Below are positions 44,560 through 55,684 of a stretch of 64,000 bases of DNA, one piece after another. The DNA is from Luzula sylvatica. Its lineage: Eukaryota; Streptophyta; Magnoliopsida; Poales; Juncaceae. The first letter of the stretch is position 1; each line of letters starts with the position of its first letter. Both the position numbers and the translations under genes were made by a program. Location: assembly GCA_946800325.1 (NCBI GenBank), contig OX326956.1, positions 76,891,087-76,955,086 on the forward strand, written 5' to 3'. The notes under the pieces were generated by a model that ran no database searches, was not told the DNA's origin, and saw nothing but the letters and a program-made list of their open reading frames with translations.

Positions 44560-46907
44560 TGATAAGGAGATTTTTCATCACTTTTTACATGCACAAAATA
44601 TAGAATTTAAACACATAAATATGATTAAAGTATACCAAATATTCATAATTCCAAATTATTGAGATAAAATATTTTAAGATGTGTTTTTGTGTTATTACAG
44701 GTGAAAACTACAGAATATCGCAAATCCAGGACTGTATATGGAACCGTCTAGTCTTGCCGATTAATTTGATATATCATATGATGAAATTTTATGTAAGCAT
44801 GAGAGAGAAATCAAGGTTTTACTCCAAACGGGTCAAAAGTGACTCATTTCAAGAAGAAACCCATGGCGTAACTCATCAAAATAATCTCCAGATCCTCTGT
44901 GGCTGACAGAACTGTGCAGCCCAAAATGATGAGCCTAAACCCACTTATTCTGATTCGCCCCATAAAAGCTACACCGAATTCTATACACCAAATCCCCTGT
45001 AAAAGAAGTCAAAGAACTGATTCGTACAGGATTCCGTACGTGCTGAGACCCTCTGACCCGCGTGTAGTGACTCATTTCACATTCTACCTCCTGACCCGTC
45101 ACAGATCAGCCAGCACAATCACCCCCACAGCAAATCCTTGGCCGTTGTTTAACGACCTGACGCGCAATGATTGTTTAATGATCAGTTGCCACGTGATCTT
45201 AAGTGGACCCTAGATGGTGTAACTCGTACAGCGGGTCAATATCTGACTTTCCTCTATTCACTACACTGGGGCCATACAACCTTAGCACACAAATGATCTC
45301 GTGGGCTGGCTTGTCAAAGATTCTTGACTCCGGATATTCTGTGGCATGTGAAATGTGTGACGCACACTCAAAACCCTCTGCCTCTCTCTTCTTCGCGGTA
45401 TTACACGATCGACTGCACGGTTCTATTCGCAGAGAATCGAGACGGGCTGTTTGAACTGAATTTTTGGAGCCAATCAGCTACAATTCCTCTCTATTAATCC
45501 CTACACCGCACTCTCCATTTCAAGCATTTAATGAAGATATTAAATAGGCCTCAGCCCAGCTCTCTCTCTATTTCTGCCCCAATTGGAGATGAAGCCAAAG
45601 ATATTCAGCTATTTTCGGATGAATTAAAATGAATTAATCTGGATCCGTGGAGAAGCTTTGTGATTGTATTTTCAAGTTTTCTCGACCGTCCGATGTAAGA
45701 ATTTGATGATTTTTGGACTGTTGGATTCAGCACAAGTGGTGTTACCTACTCATGCAAGTGGAATTCTCAGATCTGGAATTTTTGAATCCTTTCCCCCTCT
45801 TTTCTCCTATAAATAAGGTTCAAAATTCCTCTCTCAAATCATCCTTGGTCCTCATTGGTCAACCCTCCATTCTAGGGGGAAGGTAAGGTCTTAGACTCTT
45901 CCCCCTCCATTGTTAAGAAGCTCTCATGCTTCTCTCGCTCGTCGTCGAGCCATTTTGCCGAGAAGATCGTGTCTCCGCACGGTTTTCGAGGCCGTTCCGA
46001 GGATCTTTTCCTCTCTCCACCTTCTCCGAACCGGATACGAAGTTGTTTTCCTCCACCTCTCACCTCCTCTCAAGGCGTGAAGGTTCGATGACCTCTCCAA
46101 GATCCAATCTTGGACTCCATTTCATCACTTTTTCGGTATTTTCTTTCTCTAGTTTAGGATTTTAATTAGGAATTGTTAGATCTGATTGAAATCTCTTTGT
46201 GAACTTGTTATATACTGTGAAATATAGTTTGTGGAATTTTTCTTGCATTTTTCCTATTTTTTCTTTGTGAAATACTCAAATTCTGGTGCTGATTTGTTTG
46301 ATCTGTTTGAGGAACTTTTAGATCTGATAAGATTCATTGTTTGTCATCACTATTTAGATCTGAATCTCTAGTTTAACATACATTTGGAATCAATCAATTT
46401 CCTATTTGATCTGAATTTTTGAAATCTGTTACTCAATCTCAAAACTGCATGGACTATTCTGTAATCTTCCAGGCACCTATTTGTAATTCACTCATTACTT
46501 TTTACTGAAATATCAACCCTGTGAAATTCTTCTGTTCTCTCTCTTAGTATTAAATTGTGAATCTTTGTGCCAAATTTGAGATCTTGTTTTACGATCTATA
46601 TTTTTCTGGAATTTGATTAGTGCCTAAAATACCCTTGTGATCTATAAATTTCATAAATTCGAAAATTGTGTGTGTGAAAGTGAAATTTTTACCAGAGATT
46701 TATAAAGTTTATATCTTGATTGTGACAAAATATTATAGTCTCTGGATCAGTATAAATAATTCTAGAATTGAAACACTCGATGATACGCAAAATTTTCTTG
46801 GAACGAACCTATACTTAGCATTATACTTAGTATTTGTTATAAATTGTTTTGATTAACTTGTAAGATTGAAATTACACATTTTAAACGACCGGTTTTACGT
46901 GTTATCA
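44560..46907 (+). mobile_element. Ty3/Gypsy 3' LTR, 2,348 bp
   Basis: Begins TGATAAGGAG and ends TTTTACGTGTTATCA: the terminal TGATAA/TTATCA are inverted repeats, as in LTRs. A promoter-like TCCTATAAATAAGG lies at about 45806-45820. The ORFs inside (44679-45454) are not recognised proteins. The 3' flank begins TGTAT. The upstream LTR and pol are missing, so it is a truncated element or recombination product. Confidence 0.78.
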
Positions 46908-46971
46908 TGTATATAAACAAATTTTCTTCTTTCCTTATGTGCCTATTACAATCATTTATCATACAATGTAG

Positions 46972-49054
46972 TTACACCAGCCGCTTCTTCCCCCTACGTA
47001 TACAATATTGGATTGCCTGATCATATTTGCCCATATTGTTCATCCTATTTTTGGGACGAAGAAAGATGCAAAAATACGTCAAGACTTGATGCAAATAAAT
47101 ACAACCTTTGTTGTCGTCAAGGTCGAGTTTATTTATCTGCTTCTAATCAATCTCCGAAAACTATGCTAGATTTACTTAACCCAGAAAACACATTACATTT
47201 CTCGCATTTCAAAGACAATATACGGATGTATAATTCAATATTTTCTTTTACTTCTATGGGTGTAAAAATTGATGATAAACTAAATGATGGACACGGATCA
47301 TACATATTCAAAGTGTCAGGTCAAAATTGCCACATAATGGGCTCTCTACTACCCGAACCAAGAAAAAACCCCGCATATGCTCAACTGTATATGTACGACA
47401 CATCGAATGAAATTGAAAACAGATTAAATTCGCTTCAAAATGCCAATACTGTCGCAAGACCTGAAATTGTTTTGCTCCTTATAAAAATGTTAAATGAATC
47501 GAATATTATTGTGCATGCTTTTCGAAATTATTATCAACAATTTTCTGAAGAAGACATTCCAAATTTAAAACTACGTATACTTGGAGATCGTTCAGGAACA
47601 TCATCACACTATGCCATGCCATCGGCAAGTGAAGTTGTGGGTTTGGTAGTTGACGATATCACTTCTGAAGAACGATATCGTGATATTATTGTACATAAAC
47701 GAGGGCATGGATTACAACGAATAAAACACAACCCCCCAAGTTTCATGGCACTTCAATATCCACTCCTATTCCCTTATGGTGAAGATGGTTATCACGATAA
47801 AATTAAGTACATTGAAAATTCTGTTGGTAGAAAAAAAACAAAACGTTCATACGTAACCATGGCTGAATGTTACGCATACATATTACACCCAAGAAAATCA
47901 CAACCAAACACAATGTTCAAATCTGGCAGACTTTTTCAACAATTCATCGTGGATGCATACCTTTCAATAGAACAAGAGCGATTAGCTTTTCTGAGGTATA
48001 ATCAAGCTTCTCTAAGATCAGAAACATATCATAATATTCAAAACTCGGTTGCTCAAGGAGACATGCTTGGCAAAAATATAGGAAAATGAATTATCTTACC
48101 TGCTACTCACGTCGGTAGTCCTAGAAACATGTTTCAGAACTATCATGATGCAATATCTATTTGCAAACATTATTGTCCACCAGATTTATTTATAACTTTC
48201 ACATGCAACCCGCATTGGCAAGAATTCAAAGAAGCATTGGGTCCCAGGGACAAACCCGAAGATAGACCAGATATAGTTTCACGTATTTTCAAAATTAAAT
48301 TAGATGAGTTAATAAGAGACATCAAGGATCGAAATTATTTCGAGACGGCAATTGCAGGTAAGATCATCAAATTTTGTAATATCTGCATACGTGTCCTTCA
48401 AATGATTTTAATCAGTATCTTTTCTTCGTTTTCGTCCCTCTTAACAGTAATATACACTATAGAATTCAAAAAAAGAGGATTGCCGCATGTTCATATTATT
48501 GTTTGGTTATCAAATACTGCTAAACTAAGAACTCCACAAGCAATTGACAAATACATCAATGCACAAATACCGGATCCTCAAAAACATCCCGCACAATTTG
48601 AAGCAACCACTAAATTCATGATACATGGCCCCTGTGGCTCGATGAACAACAAAGCCAGCTGTACCAAAGATGGAATATGTACCAAAGGTTTTCCTAAACC
48701 TTTTCAAAGCGAAACAAACATTTCAGATGATGGAACAATCACATATAAAAGACTAAATTCGGGTATATATATCAATAGAAAAGAAATGCATCTAGACAAT
48801 CGCTACGTTGTTCCTCATAACATCGATTTATTACTAAAATACGAGGCCCATATAAACGTTGAAAAATGTTACACTTCTAAATTAATAAAATACTTATTTA
48901 AATATATTTGCAAAGGGAACGATCGAACATACGCTTGCATCCAAAAACAACAAAAAAAACACAACCTTAACAGTAGCGAAATAGACGAAATTACAACTTA
49001 TCTCGATTGTTGATATATAGCACCACCCGAAGCAATATGGAGAATATTTCCCAG
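46972..49054 (+). pseudogene. Helitron replication initiator (Rep, HUH) part of RepHel, truncated
   Basis: Exons 46972-48357 and 48448-49054. N-terminal zinc-binding region (LPDHICPYCSSYFWDEER), the Helitron_like_N domain (ILGDRSGTSSHYAMPSASEV, FQQFIVDAYLSIEQERLAF), the DLFITFTCNPHWQEF block, the HUH motif GLPHVHIIVW and the Rep Tyr region (SKLIKYLFKYICKGNDR). HUH/Tyr Rep nicks and rejoins single-stranded DNA in rolling-circle transposition. TGA stops at 48087-48089 (GKNIGK*IILP, where family members have Arg) and 49011-49013 (YLDC*YIAP, again Arg expected) break it. The helicase domain that normally follows is absent. The donor at 49055 leads to non-coding sequence. Confidence 0.88.
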
Positions 49055-49842
49055 GTAAATTGCCAAATTAGCGTTTCCATTCTTCGTAACTATCAAGTTA
49101 GAATTTCGATTTGGTGAGTATTGTTGATTTGAGCATATTTTTTAGGCTATTGTTGATTTACAATGCATATAATATTTTTTTTACGAAATAGATAAATATA
49201 TAGATATATAAGATGCAAAGAACATATATACAGCCCACAAAGCCCATTCGAGTGCACAAAGAAAATCCATAATATATACAGCCCATACGTTTGGTTAAAG
49301 AAAATACTTCTATGGCAAATATATAGCCAACTCATGGCTAACCTAATCACCCTATTACTCCAACAAAGAACAAGTATACAAACCCCTCTCACATCAACAC
49401 AGCCCCCATCATTCCCCTGCCACAGCCATCATTCTCCCTTGCAAACTCTCTTTTCAACGATCTAAGCTAACCTAATCACCCTATTACTCCAATAATGACA
49501 CACGTATACAAACCCCTCTCACATCAACAAAGTTACCATCATTCCCCTGCAACAGCCTGCTCAACAACCAATCAAAAACATTATTTGCAAGTACAAAAGC
49601 TTGCCATCTCCATGCTCAACAGTACCAAAGAGCCAACCCAGTCTTGCTTCTGCGTTCTATTTACTCTCGCCACTCAATCCACAGAGAAAGACAACAGAAC
49701 GGGGTAACTTTCCTTCTTAATTATGTTATAACCAATTCATGCAATTACCAAATTTAATTCGTCCATCTAATTCATGCTGTTCAAATAAACACATATAAAA
49801 ATAATTTATATATATATATATTTCTTGCTTCATTTTTTTAAG
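49055..49842. other. Helitron interior between Rep and RPA genes, helicase missing
   Basis: No helicase motif (no Walker A GKT or Walker B found). Two direct repeats of about 88 bp start at about 49340 and 49467 (CTAACCTAATCACCCTATTA.., ACAAACCCCTCTCACATCAA). Likely the promoter and 5' UTR of the RPA gene. Confidence 0.5.
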
Positions 49843-50580
49843 ATGGCTCAACTCAACAACAAAACAATATTTGCACTTCTCAATGAACGCACAAGAGATG
49901 TTACCATACCAATGCGTGTCTTCAAAATCTGGGAAGCCCTGCATCCAGTAACGCGTGAAAAATATGGATTTCAAAGTGTACTATTTGATGAAGAGGTTTG
50001 AACTTAATACATTTCCCAAATCAAAATACATTCATACACTCTCATTTAATTTGCATCTGATCTCAAATAAGAATGATAACCTGCAAGGTACAGCAATAGA
50101 AGCAACAATCAAAAATGAAGATGTGCCATATGTGACGCCCCATCTAACTGAAGGACGAGTCTATAACATTAGTGATTTCATTGTGGCTGACAAAAAAGAA
50201 AAATATCGAACTCTAGAATACCCTTATCACGTCAAATTAACCAGGACAACAAACATCACTCCTCAACCAGATTTGCATCAAATTCCCCGCGTCTTTTTTG
50301 ACTTCATCTCATTAGATAAAATAAAATCTGATGAAATAGATGGCCACAAAGTTATAGGTATGCCAAACAAATAAACAAATATAAACCCCATGAAATATTT
50401 TTCGCTAATAACCAAAAAATTATTTCTTTTTTTCAGATGTCTTCGGTCAAATTATAAACCTCTACAAACCACGCCAAGTTACAACTCCAAATAACACAAC
50501 CAACGTACGTGACGTGAACATAGCTAATGAAAGGTAAAAAAAAATGATCAAAACAAAAATTATGCAACTGAATTAATCAC

Positions 50581-50654
<74 letters not shown>

Positions 50655-52104
50655 GAACAATGTAATGCGAGTATCGCTTTGGGGAAATCACTGTGATCAA
50701 CTAGACCCTGCCTCACTGATAGAACAATCTAAAAACTTGTCTGTCTTAATTGCCTTCAGTGATGTTCAGATAAAATACTACAAAGGTATTTGACGTCCAT
50801 CTGAATTTAAGTAGTATCATCGCAATTTCTTCACTGAAACACATCTAATATGGCTCTCTTTTCCTCTTAACAGGTTTTCATCTAAGCACGTATCCTGCTA
50901 CACGCATCATGTTGAACGATCATATTCCTAATTATTAACGCATAATAAAAAGGTAAAATTGCAAAATAATTACACTGAACTTTAGAAAAGTATTACTACT
51001 TCTCATTCTGCAGATACGAGTCATTAACTATAATGGCAGACATTTCATACAACCAAACAACCTCCCAAAAAAGTAACGAAATTCCATACGCAACAATTGA
51101 AGAACTGTCCAATTACTACAAAAAAAAAAGGTGAACAAAAAGCGCTTACTAAAAACACTATGCTTGCAAAGCAATACAACTCTATAATTACTATTTTTTC
51201 ACTTTCTGCAGTTCCAAAACAAAGAATTTTGTTGCCTTGCAAAGATCACAGCAATCGATGCACCCGCAGGCTGGCAATACGAAGCATGCGACATACATCC
51301 CAAAAAGGTGAAAGATATTGATGGATACCACTGCGATAACTGTCGAGGCAGGGCAGAAAAAATAGTACCATGGTACAACTTCTTTATGTACAAACAAAAA
51401 AAAATTTGGTTCATATAAAAACGTTCATTTTCTTTTGCAGGTATAAAATTACTGCTTACGTATCCGACAACGATAGTGATGAGATCAGATTTGTGCTCTT
51501 AGGCGAGCAAGCTGAAAATTTTATTGGCTATCCAATTGAAAAATTGATAAGCGAACACAACCCCGACAAAGAAGGAAAAACGCCTCTCCGAATAAAGCAA
51601 TTAGCTAACAAGGAATGCTCCTTCCAAGTTAAATACTCGCTCATGCCTCAATCAAACAAGCATCCCACTTACACAGTTGTACAAGTCACAAACATGAATG
51701 TCCCAAAAACAACTCCCTCCATGCAAGAAAATGTTGATGAATTGAAAACCTCTATACCAACGCCAAAAACAACAAGAGCTCGAGCAACAGCCATATCGCC
51801 CACAGGCAAAACACCTACCAAGCTCACCGGATCTAAAAGGCCACTTGAAAGGTATAAAATTTCAATCGATTACAATACTGACAATTTTATTGACGAAAAA
51901 TTAACACATCATTTTTTATAAACACAAAGCAATTCGCGTGGTAAGGAAAAAACTAGCGATGCAACAAAAAACTCAACACCGAAAAAAAACCCTGCGCAAA
52001 AACTCATCATCAGGTGAACTATCAAAAAAATTAGCCAAAAGCATACGCAAAACTAACTCATCCTACCTCTTGCTTTGCTTAGGTCTGACGAAGATGATGC
52101 ATAA
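49843..52104 (+). pseudogene. Helitron-borne RPA70-like single-strand DNA-binding gene
   Basis: At least eight exons: 49843-49995 (MAQLNNKTIFALLNERTRDV), 50088-50357, 50437-50533, 50655-50785, 50874-50952, 51014-51130, 51212-51372, 51441-51851, then short exons to TAA at 52102. Signature RPA features: ATIKNEDVPYVTPHLTEGRV (OB fold), VSLWGNHCDQLDP, the zinc region YEACDIHPKKV...YHCDNCRG, and YVSDNDSDEIRFVLLGEQAEN. RPA70-like genes are typical of plant Helitrons and probably bind single-stranded DNA in transposition. Exon 5 contains TAA at 50936-50938 where the family has a coding residue. The exon 1/2 junction is out of phase by one base (acceptor possibly damaged). Probably inactive. Confidence 0.85.
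50584..50651. repeat. (TA)n microsatellite in an RPA-gene intron
   Basis: About 33 TA units between exons 3 and 4; its expansion places it close to the acceptor at 50653-50654. Confidence 0.97.
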
Positions 52105-52131
52105 AAAGCCTTGGACGATACAATGTGAAGC

Positions 52132-52389
52132 AGTTCTAATATTTTGTGATGCCTTTCAAATATGTAATATTTTCATATTTTGTTCTATGTTCTTTACTAA
52201 GGGAGATTGAGAGGAAATTTTGGTTTTGTGTGATTCGTACCTTCTTTCCTTATAGTTTGTTGTTCTAATATTTTGTGATGCCTTTCAAATATGTAATATT
52301 TTCATATTTTGTTCTATGTTCTTTACTAAGGGAGATTGAGAGGAAATTTTGGTTTTGTGTGATTAGTACCTTCTTTCCTTATAGTTTGT
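52132..52389. repeat. Two-copy tandem duplication, unit 129 bp
   Basis: GTTCTAATATTTTGTGATGC begins both copies; they differ at one base (GATTCGTACC versus GATTAGTACC). Located in the Helitron 3' region. Confidence 0.93.
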
Positions 52390-52539
52390 TTCAAACGATG
52401 AATGCACTCTTAAATTTTTTTCTTCTATATTCCTTAGCAGCGGAGATTGAGAAAAAAATTTCATTCTATGTAATTAATGGCCTCTTTTCTCATAGTTTGT
52501 TTCAAACAATGCACTTAAAACTTAGTATAGAGAAGATTC

Positions 52540-53729
52540 CAATGTTGTAAAATACGGAAAACGGTACGGAACGGTCGGGGACCGTAAAACGGGATTATCG
52601 TAAAACGGTCGAAAAACGGTGAAAAAACGGTGAAAAAACGGTCAACGAAATCAATAATAATTTAATTAAAATTTATACATAAAACCAAAAAAATATATAA
52701 TAATTTATTTTTTAATAATAAAAATATAACATACATTGAATGAAGACTTTGATTTTTAAAAACTAAAAAAATAGTTTCCAATTACAACCAAAACATAGAT
52801 TATAAATTCCAACTAAAATATAAACTCGAGAATTCCACACACTGCCAATTACACACTTACAAACTGCCAATTACCCACTGCCAATCTTGATTCTAAACAT
52901 AGACTCGAAGTCAATTACCCACTGCCATAATTACAACTAAACATTTATTAGAAATTATAAATTTCAAAATATAGATTAAGCTACTGTAGCAGAGAATGAA
53001 GAAGCAAGATTACACACTGCCAATTACCCACTCCCAATCTTGATTCTAAACACACTAATTTCAAAGACAAATTCAATTAACTTCAATTGACAGTTCGAAA
53101 TTAATTCACTTCTCAAATCTCACTTCAGTCATCACTTCATAGTTTATACTTCTAAATTAATTCAATTAGCCAATGTACCAGAGAATCAAGATCGCAACCA
53201 CGTCAGCCGAGATCGCAGAAAAAGCTAGTCGCCGATCAAGATCAAGAGAAGGATGTGCGAGGTCTAGATCGAGAGAGAGCAGGTTGTGCAAGGTCGAGAT
53301 CGCATCACTTCGCTTCACTGTCGAGGTCGAGATTAGAAAAGGCTGTGCGTGAGTCCAGATCGAGATCGAGAGAGAGAGAGAAAAGGCTGTGCGTGAGTGC
53401 GTGAGAGTAGACCACAAATTGGAAGAAGGTTGTGCGTAAGAGGACCAGAAACGAATGTGCGTGCGCTTGAAAAGAAAATGAAAAAAAGTTGGGCTGGAAA
53501 TAATTTGGGCCGAAAAAAGATAAAATAACCAAAAGCCCATTCAATGTCAAGCTAAAAACGACTGTTTTTCGGTCCGAAAAACGTTTTTCGCCAAAAAAAA
53601 AACGGTCAAACACGTAAAAAAACGTTTGACCGTTTTTTCAAACCGTGTTGCAAAAAACGGGACGTTTTTCCACCGAAACACTGTTTTTTCACCGTTTTTC
53701 ACCGTTTTTCGCCGTTTTTTACAACACTG
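52540..53729. mobile_element. 1,190-bp hAT element with AAACGGT repeats
   Basis: Ends CAATGTTGTA and its complement TACAACACTG (one change). Target duplication GAAGATTC / AAAGATTC (52532-52539 and 53730-53737; 7 of 8 bases). Subterminal phrases AAAACGGTCG/GAAAAACGGTG point inward at the left and CACCGTTTTTC phrases at the right. Same family as 20177-20953 but longer. No transposase domain recognised; it interrupts the Helitron. Confidence 0.9.
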
Positions 53730-54039
53730 AAAGATTCAGAGAAAAATTAAACTTCGTGCATTTAATATCCTCTTTTCTTATCTTTTATTTCAAATGATGC
53801 ACTTAACGCTTATTCATTCCTTCACATTGCACATTTGTGTCTAAAAAGTACTTCATGACAACAATTATATTCATCTCTACATTTCACTAACCTAATATCT
53901 GCCCGCAAATTAAACTATCATGTTATCCAATACATGACTACAAAACATAAACATCAAACTTTAAAAAAAAAAAAAACCGCGCAAATGCGCTGGTTCAGCG
54001 CTAGTATAATATAGCTTTGATGGATTGCATCTGCATGTA

Positions 54040-54325
54040 CTATGCCATGTTTTGATCTTCAAAATCAAATGGCATGATATTTTTTTTAGTACCAATAACT
54101 AATTCATATCCATCCACAATAAGTCTCGAAACAGAAATAATACTCCTACTCAAAGTAGGTACATAACAACAATTATCCAAAACTAAAATAAGTCCATTTG
54201 GCAAAGTTAAATCATACTTCCCTTCGGCTAATGCTGCTACTCGAGCTCCATTCCCGACGCGTAAGTTAACTTCGCCACGAATCAACGATCTTCTACTTCT
54301 TAGGCCCTGCATATTATTACAAATA
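54040..54325 (-). pseudogene. Copia protease/gag-pre-integrase continuation after the MITE
   Basis: Minus-strand frame MQGLRSRRSLIRGEVNLRVG then NGARVAALAEGKYDLTLPNG and CCYVPTLSRSIISVSRL. This is the stretch following the aspartic protease active site in plant Copia elements. It joins the gag frame at 54740 once the MITE is removed. Ends at a TAG at about 54037 (QNMA*), shortly before the Helitron edge. Confidence 0.85.
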
Positions 54326-54752
54326 GAGAAAAGTCTGATTTTGGTCCCTGAAAAATACCGAAATGTTCAATTTACCCCCTGACATTTTTTTTGGGTCATT
54401 TTGCCCCCCAATCTTTCAATTTTGTTCATTCTGCCCCCCAAATTTTTTAATTTGGTTCAATATGCCCCTTCCGTCTAATTTTGCCATTAAATTGGTGTTA
54501 TTTTACTGTTCAATGTGTGTCAAATTTGTTCATTTTGCCCCCCAAATTTTTTAATTTGGTTCAATATGCCCCCCAACTGACACCCATTTAACGGCAAATT
54601 TAGACGGAAGAGGCATATTGAACCAAATTAAAAAAATTGGGGGGCAGAATGAACAAAATTGAAAGATTGGGGGGCAAAATGACCCAAAAAAAATGTCAGG
54701 GGGCAAATTGAATATTTTGGTATTTTTCAGGGACCAAAATCAGACTTTTCTC
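54326..54752. mobile_element. 427-bp foldback MITE with perfect 9-bp target duplication
   Basis: Arms of about 195 bp with GAGAAAAGTCTGATTTTGG at each end, and TTACAAATA at 54317-54325 and 54753-54761. A 9-bp duplication fits a Mutator-type MITE. It contains repeated TTTGCCCCCCAA-type phrases. It splits the Copia protease coding region. Confidence 0.93.
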
Positions 54753-55684
54753 TTACAAATATGAGTCTCACATCCAGTGTCCAACACACATGATGATGAA
54801 GTAAAGAAATAAGATTTGATAACGAAAATACCTGATGCCGGTGTGTCCAAGGAAACGGTCTTTTGCTTGCTCTCCCTCAGGAAGATCTCGCAATCACGCT
54901 TCCAATGCCCCTCCTTGAGGCAGTGGAAACACTTCTTGTCATTCTTGGCTTTCTTGCCCACAGGCTTAGGCGCAACCTTGTTGCCCTTTGCCTTCCTCTT
55001 CTTGTTTTTGTTCCCATTGCTTGGACTCTTTCCTTCAACCACCAATACTTCCGAAGTCCTAGACTTCATGTACCGCGGTTTCATGTCACCTTCGAATGTT
55101 CTGAGCATTCCGATAAGCTGGGGAATGGTCATTTTCATGTCTGATATGTGGAAATGCGAAATGAACGAATCGAAACTCGGTGGCAGTGACAACATGATCA
55201 AATCAGTTTGTAACTCCACCTCGAATTTTATGCCAAGCCTCTCAAGATGATCGAAATATCCTTTCATCTTGAGAAGGTGCGAGCTAACAGGCGTACCATC
55301 TTGCATCTTGCATTGCGTCGCATTGCCAAGAGCTTGGTACTTCTCCACCCTTGCTTGAACCTGAAACATCTCCCTGAGTTGTTTCATAATCTCGTATGCA
55401 TCCTGTTTCTCAAACTGGATTTGATATTCAGGAGTCATAGTAGCCAACATGAGGCATGTGACATCATTCGAATCGTCCATCATGGTCGTATATTCGAATA
55501 TGTCATCCCCAGTTGCGTCATCCCCTGGCACAGGAGGGATAGGCGTCTCCAAGACATGTGCCTTTCCTTCCTGTTTCAGAACGAATCCCAGATTCCTCTG
55601 CCATTCGAGAATTTTTTTTCCGTTCATTCGTTCCCTTTCCAAAATGGAACGCAAACTGAAGCGGTTATTACTTGGTAAAGCCAT
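54753..55684 (-). pseudogene. Copia gag polyprotein with zinc knuckle and protease active site
   Basis: Start ATG at 55684 (MALPSNNRFSLRSILERERM). UBN2-type capsid region (TPEYQIQFEKQDAYEIMKQL), the zinc knuckle CFHCLKEGHWKRDC (CX2CX4HX4C) and the protease active-site motif CVLDTGCETHIC, where D-T-G is the catalytic triplet. No stop or frameshift until the MITE junction at 54752. Gag packages the element RNA; the protease cuts the polyprotein. Confidence 0.9.

Larger units (their letters stand above)
46908..54004 (+). mobile_element. Helitron with Rep and RPA genes, nested with a hAT element
   Basis: The 3' end is a hairpin region CCGCGCAAATGCGCTGG, then TTCAGCG and CTAG at 54001-54004 before a T, the standard Helitron terminus. 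The left part is cut by the Gypsy LTR (the first Rep exon follows it directly). It carries the Rep gene, an RPA-like gene and, nested inside, a 1,190-bp hAT element. It sits inside a minus-strand Copia element that continues from 54005. No 5' TC end was found. Confidence 0.8.

Noticed and set aside
44679..45454. ORFs in the Gypsy LTR
   Set aside because: No protein similarity I recognise; LTR sequence is non-coding.
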